From Planctomycetota bacterium (GTDB lineage Bacteria > Planctomycetota > UBA11346), in assembly GCA_024641365.1 (NCBI GenBank), contig JAHEDF010000092.1, forward strand, positions 1-10,671: DNA of 10,671 nucleotides. The letters are read 5' to 3'. Of the stretch, positions 5,700-10,671 are shown in pieces; the first letter of the stretch is position 1; every line of letters starts with the position of its first letter. A model generated the notes under the pieces. The model was not told the origin of the DNA, ran no database searches, and worked only from the letters and a program-made list of their open reading frames with translations. The translations under genes were made by a program, and so were the position numbers.

Positions 5700-8248
5700 G
5701 TACTCGTCACATAGCCCACACCACCCGGATAACTGCCCTGACGGCCACCATGTTGGTGATCTCTGGCGTGGCCTGGTCGGAAGACAAGAAGCCCGCACCC
5801 CAACCAATGACAGCTGCTGAGCAAGCGCTTCAGGAATATGCGAACACGGATGGTGCTGAACGCCAAGGTGCCGCTGCTGCCGCAAATTATTATTATGATT
5901 TAGGCATGAAGGCGATGGCAGAAGGGCGCATGGATGATGCCATTCGCAATCTGACCATTGCGGTCGACTGGCAGCCGCAAGAACAAAAATATCGCAAAGC
6001 ATTAGATCAAGCGCAGGCAATCGCTGGCGTTAGTCGCGACTCGCGTACGGTGCAAATCAACCGGACGGCTGACGAATTAAATGTCAAACAACAACAATTA
6101 CGTGTTGAAGCCACCGCGAAAAAAGATGACGGTAAAAAAGCATTAGACGCTGGCGATTTCGCTGAAGCTGAACGTCAATTTAGTTTAGCGCTCACGCGTT
6201 TAGAAAGTCTGCCTTATGCAGATCCAAGCCGCGAAGCAGAACAACGTGAAGTAGAAGAGTTAATTAAGATCTCACGTGAGCGTCGCCAAGCACAAGAGCT
6301 GAAAGACGCAGCAACGCGCAATAATCAAGCGCTCGATCGCCAACGCGAATTACGTGATATTGGCTTGAAAATAGAACGTGATCGTATTGATGCGATGTTG
6401 AAGCGAGCACAAAAAGCCCGCGAACGTCGTGATTATGACGATGCGATTTTATTATGTGAGCAAGTACTCAAACTTAACCGTGCAGAAGATCGCGCTCATA
6501 GCTTATTAATTAAATGCCGCCGTGAGCGTCATGTGTATTTGCGTCAAATTACCGCAGATCGCTGGGACGAGGAACACAAATTATTAAGTGAATCAATTCG
6601 CACGTCGATGTTGCCACAATTAGAGTTAATTACGTATTCGCCTGAATGGCCTGAAATTGATGCGCGCCGTAGCGCACCAGTTCAAGGTTTAGAAGAGCAA
6701 AACGAAACGTGGCGTAAAGAAATTAATAGTAAATTAGAACAAGAAGTGACGCTTGATTTCCAAGATCACGACTTGGTTGATGTTATCGATTTCTTACAAC
6801 GTATCACCAATGTTAATATTGTTTTAGATCCGCAAGTCGTCGCAGCAGGACCTCCTCCTGTCACTTTGCGTGTTGAGGCGATGAAGCTGCGTTATGTCAT
6901 TGAATTTATTATGAAGCTCACGGGGTTGAATTACACCTTGCGTGACGAAGCGCTGTTCATTTCCAATGCCGATGGTTTACGCGGCGATGTATTTATGAAA
7001 TTATACGACATTCGCGATTTGACCCACGCGATGTCCAGTTTCCCAGGTCCTGACTTATCGATTCCAGAAAGTGGTGGCGTTGGTTCGCGTCTGTTACCAC
7101 CAGTTGAACCGACAACAGCACCTGAATTAAATGAATTTATTGAAATTATTCAAAATGTGGTTGCGCCAAATTCATGGCAAAATGATGGTGTAGCAATCGA
7201 AGAATATAATGGCTCGATGGTGGTGACCCAATCTGCTGATGTGCATACATTAATTGCAGATTTATTACGCACCTTACGTAACCAAAAAGGTACGCAAATT
7301 CACGTAAAAGTGAAATTCTTAACAATTGAAAATAGCTTGTTGGAAGAAATTGGCGTCAATTGGCAAAACTTTAGTTTTCCTGGTCAACAAAATGTTCCGC
7401 CAACCGGGCCGACATCGCCACTCCCTGGGCAAGCATCGGGTCCGGGTGCAAACCCTGGTGATCCGCCTGTTGCCGTACCATTTGGTGCTTATCACTCGCA
7501 AGGAAATGTAATTGCAGCAGCGAATGTTAATAACGTACTGCAGCCCTACACGACGGCTAATTCATTAACGGATTCAACAGGTGGATTAACCTTCCAAACC
7601 CAACACTGGCGTATGGTTGATGACTTCCACGTATCAGCCATTTTACGAGCAGTAGAAAAAACACGTCGCGGTAATGTTACTTTTGAGCCTGACCTGACTT
7701 TATTTAATGGTCAGCAAGCTCACATTGTGCATATTAATCAGCAAGCTTATATTGCTGACTATGACGTGAACCAAGGGCAATACGATCCAATCGTCAGTAC
7801 CTTAGCGTATGGTACCGTATTGGACGTGCATGCTGTAGCCTCAGCAGATAAAAAATATATTACACTCACCTTACGACCAACCAATGCTTCAGTCCAATCG
7901 TGGCGTCGATTTGGTGCAGCATTACCAGATGGAACAACCCAGTTGAACGGTGTGCCGATTGACCAAGTCGGTACCGGTGTTGCTGATGGTAACCCGTTGT
8001 TGATTCCACAGCTTAACTATCAATCAGTGCGTACGTCAGTAACGATTCCTGATGGCGGTTCATTATTATTGGCTGGTATGACGAATGGAGAAAGTGGTCG
8101 TTCTCATTCAGGCATTCCATTCCTCAGTCATATTCCATTCCTTGGCCGCTTGTTTAGTAGCAATGGTCGCGTTGAAACTGAATTGAAGACCCTCATCATG
8201 CTGCAAGCCGATGTGGTAATATTCGAGGAAATCGAACGTAAGCTGTAA
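5696..8248 (+). CDS. Secretin-family outer-membrane protein, paralog 3
   Basis: 850 residues from GTG 5696, which overlaps the previous TGA. TGGAGG at 5683-5688 with a 7-nt spacer fixes this start. Layout: signal peptide (~1-28, core ITALTATMLVISGVAWS); TPR-like pairs (~63-95, 145-175, 233-265) and a charged coiled coil (~180-230); linker with SMLP and YSPEW (~301-318); N0/STN-type domain (~348-424, VTLDFQDHDLVDVIDF onward); second N-domain (~475-530); secretin barrel (~533-848) with a Pro/Gly-rich loop (~562-595), PDGGSLLLAG and IPFLSHIPFLGRLF. Unlike paralogs 1 and 2, its inter-domain linker has a Pro segment (RLLPPVEP) instead of a Gly run. The barrel end is closer to paralog 1 than to paralog 2. 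It is intact and the last gene of the operon, followed 43 nt later by a strong terminator. Expected role: outer-membrane secretin channel; the exported substrate cannot be read from the sequence. Confidence 0.88.
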   Translation: MSTRHIAHTTRITALTATMLVISGVAWSEDKKPAPQPMTAAEQALQEYANTDGAERQGAAAAANYYYDLGMKAMAEGRMDDAIRNLTIAVDWQPQEQKYRKALDQAQAIAGVSRDSRTVQINRTADELNVKQQQLRVEATAKKDDGKKALDAGDFAEAERQFSLALTRLESLPYADPSREAEQREVEELIKISRERRQAQELKDAATRNNQALDRQRELRDIGLKIERDRIDAMLKRAQKARERRDYDDAILLCEQVLKLNRAEDRAHSLLIKCRRERHVYLRQITADRWDEEHKLLSESIRTSMLPQLELITYSPEWPEIDARRSAPVQGLEEQNETWRKEINSKLEQEVTLDFQDHDLVDVIDFLQRITNVNIVLDPQVVAAGPPPVTLRVEAMKLRYVIEFIMKLTGLNYTLRDEALFISNADGLRGDVFMKLYDIRDLTHAMSSFPGPDLSIPESGGVGSRLLPPVEPTTAPELNEFIEIIQNVVAPNSWQNDGVAIEEYNGSMVVTQSADVHTLIADLLRTLRNQKGTQIHVKVKFLTIENSLLEEIGVNWQNFSFPGQQNVPPTGPTSPLPGQASGPGANPGDPPVAVPFGAYHSQGNVIAAANVNNVLQPYTTANSLTDSTGGLTFQTQHWRMVDDFHVSAILRAVEKTRRGNVTFEPDLTLFNGQQAHIVHINQQAYIADYDVNQGQYDPIVSTLAYGTVLDVHAVASADKKYITLTLRPTNASVQSWRRFGAALPDGTTQLNGVPIDQVGTGVADGNPLLIPQLNYQSVRTSVTIPDGGSLLLAGMTNGESGRSHSGIPFLSHIPFLGRLFSSNGRVETELKTLIMLQADVVIFEEIERKL

Positions 8249-8291
8249 AAGCAGCGCGCTAACGCGCGATTTAATTGAGAACGGTGATCAC

Positions 8292-8327
8292 GCACATGCC
8301 CGACAAAAGTTGGGCATGTGCTTTTTT
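8292..8327 (+). terminator. Strong intrinsic terminator of the secretin operon
   Basis: A 13-bp stem (GCACATGCCCGAC 8292-8304 with 8309-8321, one G-T wobble), an AAAA loop and six T at 8322-8327. A weaker 5-bp hairpin without a good T tract (GCGCG 8254-8258 / CGCGC 8263-8267) precedes it, just after the stop codon. Confidence 0.95.
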
Positions 8328-8353
8328 AACCCGTGCCACGACTCTCGTTTAGC

Positions 8354-8427
8354 ATTATCGCGCTAGCGTAATCCCACTCTTGCTAACTGGTTGGTGTTTT
8401 TCAGCAGCCTGCTAGTCTCCCGCCGCC
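8354..8427 (+). promoter_or_regulatory. Short lysS upstream region: inverted repeat and candidate extended -10
   Basis: An imperfect inverted repeat (ATTA-T-CGC 8354-8361 / GCGTAAT 8366-8372, one bulge, loop GCTA) could be an operator or hairpin. Nearer the gene, TGCTAGTCT (8410-8418) resembles an extended -10, with a weak TTGGTG (8391-8396) 16 nt upstream. If used, transcription would begin within a few bases of the lysS ATG. No Shine-Dalgarno sequence precedes that ATG. Promoter matches this weak occur by chance. Confidence 0.22.
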
Positions 8428-10002
8428 ATGACTGACAGCATTGATCAATACCGCGCCGCTCGAACAGAAAAAGCACACCGTTTGCGAAAATTAGGGATAG
8501 ATCCCTTTGGCAGCGAACCATTTGCAGTAACGCATTCTATTGCGTCAGCTCGCTCTGTTTGCCCAGCCTTCGTGCAAGACGCGCCTGCTCAAGAAAAAGG
8601 TGAGCGTGTCGTTATTGCTGGTCGCATTGGCAATTTACGTTCTGCCGGGAAACTCATGTTTGCGACCTTATTTGATCGCTCGCGAGCTGATATTTATCGC
8701 CAACAACAATTAGCCGGAACTACAGAAATTGATGGAGCGGAAGCAAAAAAAGCACGCGGCATTCAATTAATGTTTGACCTAAAAACGGTTGGTGAGCAAA
8801 ATTGGGAAATTGTTAAAAATTTGGATTTAGCGGATTGGATTGGAATAGGCGGAAAGGTTGGTTGTAGCAAGCGTGGCGAAATTAGCGTATTCGTTGACTC
8901 CATCACCATGTTAGGAAAAAGCATGTTGCCGCCACCGCATCAAGCAGGTGCGGACAGCGGAGAATTATCAGCCGAAGTAAGAAGCCGTCAGCGTTATTTG
9001 GATCTCATGATGTCAGATGCAAGCCTGTCGACATTTGTATTGCGGAGTCGATTGGTGTCAGCCATGCGCCGTTTCTTTACGGATAGAAATTTTCTAGAAG
9101 TGGAAACACCAATGATGCACCCGATTCCCGGGGGAGCATCTGCGCGACCATTTGTGACACATCATAATGCATTGGATTTAGATCTTTATATGCGCATTGC
9201 ACCTGAATTGTATTTAAAGCGATTAATTGTTGGTGGCATGGAGCGTGTCTTTGAATTAAATCGTAATTTCAGAAATGAAGGCATTAGCCCACGGCATAAT
9301 CCAGAATTTACCATGATTGAGTGGTACCAAGCTTATGCTGATCACACGCAATTAATGGATTTAAGTGAAGAAATGTTTCGTAGCCTCGCAGATGAAGTGT
9401 TAGGGACACGTACCCTACAATTTGGAGAATATACAATTGATTTAGATAAACCGTGGCGTCGTTTCACTTATCATGAAGCGTTAAAGGAATTAGGCGGCCT
9501 TGATTATAACAATAAAGAAGCGGTAATATCAAAAGCACGTGAGCTGGGTATTCATTTAGATGATTATCCAACCTATGATCGCCTCGCAAATGCAGTGTGG
9601 GAAGAAGTCGTCGAACCGCATTTAATTGAACCAACATTTATTACCGACCAACCAACCTGGTTAACGCCGCTTTGTAAAGCCCGACCAGAAGATCCAAATA
9701 AAACGATGCGCTTTGAATTATTCATGGCACGCATGGAAGTCGGTAATGCGTATAGTGAATTAAATGATCCCGACGTGCAGCGAACTCGTTTTGCTGAGCA
9801 AGTAGCTGAAGCAACAGCGGCAAATGATGATGAAGCTGGAATTGTTGCGGGCCAAATCGATCAGGATTATTGTACGGCATTAGATCACGGTTTACCGGTT
9901 ACTGGCGGACAGGGGATTGGTATAGATCGCCTTGTCATGCTTTTCTCTGGTCAAATAAATATTCGCGACGTGATTTTGTTTCCAACTATGCGCCCACAGT
10001 AA
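8428..10002 (+). CDS. lysS: Lysyl-tRNA synthetase, class II
   Basis: Charges tRNA-Lys with lysine using ATP, in the cytoplasm. The 524 residues are slightly longer than typical bacterial LysS (~500). N-terminal helix (~7-25, ending KLGIDPFG); OB-fold anticodon-binding domain (~60-160); SRQRYLDLM (~186-195); class II motif 1 (~212-236, NFLEVETPMMHPIPGG); motif 2 with FRNE at 281-284 and RHNPEFTMIEWY (289-300); motif 3 with G494, G496, G498 and R501 (GQGIGIDRLVML), ending IRDVILFPTMRP. All the class II catalytic signatures are present. The OB fold appears to carry an insertion of about 25 residues (~86-110, Ala/Glu/Lys-rich) relative to E. coli LysS as I remember it. The start has no Shine-Dalgarno sequence (TCTCCCGCCGCC precedes ATG), but no better start exists because the homologous N-terminal helix begins at residue ~7. 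It sits alone between a strong terminator and a structured non-coding gap. Confidence 0.96.
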   Translation: MTDSIDQYRAARTEKAHRLRKLGIDPFGSEPFAVTHSIASARSVCPAFVQDAPAQEKGERVVIAGRIGNLRSAGKLMFATLFDRSRADIYRQQQLAGTTEIDGAEAKKARGIQLMFDLKTVGEQNWEIVKNLDLADWIGIGGKVGCSKRGEISVFVDSITMLGKSMLPPPHQAGADSGELSAEVRSRQRYLDLMMSDASLSTFVLRSRLVSAMRRFFTDRNFLEVETPMMHPIPGGASARPFVTHHNALDLDLYMRIAPELYLKRLIVGGMERVFELNRNFRNEGISPRHNPEFTMIEWYQAYADHTQLMDLSEEMFRSLADEVLGTRTLQFGEYTIDLDKPWRRFTYHEALKELGGLDYNNKEAVISKARELGIHLDDYPTYDRLANAVWEEVVEPHLIEPTFITDQPTWLTPLCKARPEDPNKTMRFELFMARMEVGNAYSELNDPDVQRTRFAEQVAEATAANDDEAGIVAGQIDQDYCTALDHGLPVTGGQGIGIDRLVMLFSGQINIRDVILFPTMRPQ

Positions 10003-10448
10003 ACGGGTTGGCAATATACCTGCGAACATTCCAAGCCTACTAACGTTTGCCCATCAATGGGTGATCCCAGTAGGCCACAAACCTCCCGTCGTTATCGAAT
10101 GTAGAGGGTGGCTGATAGCGATGCCTCTGATCATAACAATAGATTAGTACAGGGCTTATGAGGTATTGCGACCGGTGTGTGAAGATGCGTAGCACGCAAA
10201 CTTCTTAAGAAGCCAAATTTCTATGAACCTTTCAAGGAAGGTTCCGTTTAACCGCGAGCCACAATACCCAAGTGTTTGCTACACACGACTTTACGTTATA
10301 TCGGATGGTGACACACAAAGTCCCAACGAGATGCGGAGAGTCTTTCAGACCAAGGACCACTTTCCATACTCCGCCCCACCAAATCGAACCCCAACCATTT
10401 ACAAGCGGTCGGTCCCCGCTGATAGGTTGGCAATCTTAGGGAGTCTCC
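10003..10448 (+). other. Gap rich in inverted repeats, candidate structured leader or non-coding RNA
   Basis: There is no convincing gene in 446 nt. An open frame at 10223-10531 runs through it but overlaps the well-supported gene start at 10449, has no family resemblance and is probably chance. Paired segments seen: 10035-10041/10069-10075 (GCCTACT/AGTAGGC, 7 bp, enclosing CCCA/TGGG); 10186-10190/10194-10198 (TGCGT/ACGCA); a 12-nt palindrome CTTCTTAAGAAG at 10201-10212; 10225-10231/10238-10244 (GAACCTT/AAGGTTC); 10333-10338/10369-10374 (GCGGAG/CTCCGC); and 10391-10396/10425-10430 (CCAACC/GGTTGG) enclosing 10404-10408/10416-10420 (AGCGG/CCGCT). None is followed by a T tract, so lysS has no evident intrinsic terminator here. 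I do not recognise a known RNA family. Confidence 0.4.
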
Positions 10449-10671
10449 ATGAGCCGTATCCTTCGTGTATCAGCCCCGATCCTAGCACTCATCTGCTTAG
10501 TTTCGGCAACCTCAACCCTGAGTGCTGCTGAAGCGGCCCCTGGCAAACAATTAAGTTTGCTGGATCTCTACATTTTAGCTGGTCCGGTTGAATACATTTT
10601 AACCGTATTGTCTCTGATCAGTTTCTCGCTCTGTATTCAATGGACGATCACTATTAAACGTGACACCTTGA
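10449..10671 (+). CDS. ExbB/TolQ/MotA-type proton channel protein, N-terminal part (partial)
   Basis: Start ATG 10449 with AGGGAG at 10438-10443 and a 5-nt spacer; 74 codons are in the window and the gene runs off the end. Residues 1-27 form a signal peptide (core ILALICLVSATSTL, cleavage near SAA/EA), as in ExbB-like proteins with an extra exported N-terminus. Residues ~38-70 (LDLYILAGPVEYILTVLSLI onward, then IKRDTL) match the first transmembrane helix and following basic stretch of ExbB/TolQ. These proteins form the inner-membrane pentamer that uses proton flow to drive ExbD/TolR and TonB/TolA. ExbD and TonB genes would be expected downstream but are out of view. The assignment rests on one transmembrane segment and its flanks; another small membrane protein is possible. 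Confidence 0.6.
   Translation, partial: MSRILRVSAPILALICLVSATSTLSAAEAAPGKQLSLLDLYILAGPVEYILTVLSLISFSLCIQWTITIKRDTL

Noticed and set aside
10318..10400. tRNA on the minus strand, suggested by GGTTCGATTTG
   Set aside because: The T-arm-like bases have no pairing T stem, and no cloverleaf or acceptor stem can be drawn around them.
10006..10434. GGTTGGCAAT direct repeats (10006-10015, 10425-10434) as ends of a mobile element
   Set aside because: Ten bases only, with no transposase, terminal inverted repeats or target duplication. The second copy is better explained as one arm of a local stem (CCAACC/GGTTGG).
10441..10470. Group II intron fragment, suggested by GAGCCGTAT
   Set aside because: The match is only about 9 bases and lies in the start of the ExbB-like gene; no other intron domain or reverse transcriptase is present.
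10223..10531. 102-codon open frame between lysS and the ExbB-like gene
   Set aside because: It overlaps the well-supported start at 10449 (good ribosome binding site, signal peptide, transmembrane segment), has no family resemblance and runs through a hairpin-rich region.

Overview
The window comes from a Gram-negative (diderm) bacterium. Its genes are outer-membrane secretin-family proteins, the start of an ExbB/TolQ-type inner-membrane proton-channel subunit and a class II lysyl-tRNA synthetase. The ExbB-like start, the secretins joined to TPR/coiled-coil regions and the style of the LysS C-terminus resemble Planctomycetota or other PVC-group genomes. That placement is an impression from family resemblance and is low confidence. 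All genes read on the + strand.

Layout: (1) 1-201 is the 3' end of a gene with an Ala-rich tail, closed by a clear intrinsic terminator at 241-273. (2) 274-673 is a long leader; 421-545 can fold into a closed multi-branched RNA that resembles a divergent c-di-GMP-I (GEMM) riboswitch. (3) 674-8248 is an operon of three tandem paralogous secretins of about 700-850 residues, joined by a TAATG junction and a GTGA junction and ended by a very strong terminator at 8292-8327. Each protein has a signal peptide, a TPR/coiled-coil region, a conserved linker, an N0/STN domain, one further N-domain and a C-terminal secretin barrel ending in IPFL(S/G)HIPFLGRLF. (4) 8428-10002 is lysS. (5) 10003-10448 has no convincing gene but is dense in inverted repeats. 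(6) 10449 to the window end is the start of an ExbB/TolQ/MotA-type protein.

The first secretin is frameshifted near 2767-2788. Compared with both paralogs, 13 nt are missing inside the barrel region, so the reading frame stops at 2791 and the rest of the barrel continues in the -1 frame to 3201. It is a recent pseudogene, a sequence error, or less likely a programmed -1 frameshift at a C CCA AAA heptamer.

Working together (inference): three secretin-like channels made from one message, with no other type II secretion or type IV pilus genes in view, suggest a dedicated or heteromeric outer-membrane export or envelope complex. The STN/N0 domain is shared between secretins and TonB-dependent receptors, and an ExbB-like gene lies just past lysS. 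Energisation by a TonB/ExbB-type system is therefore possible but unproven.
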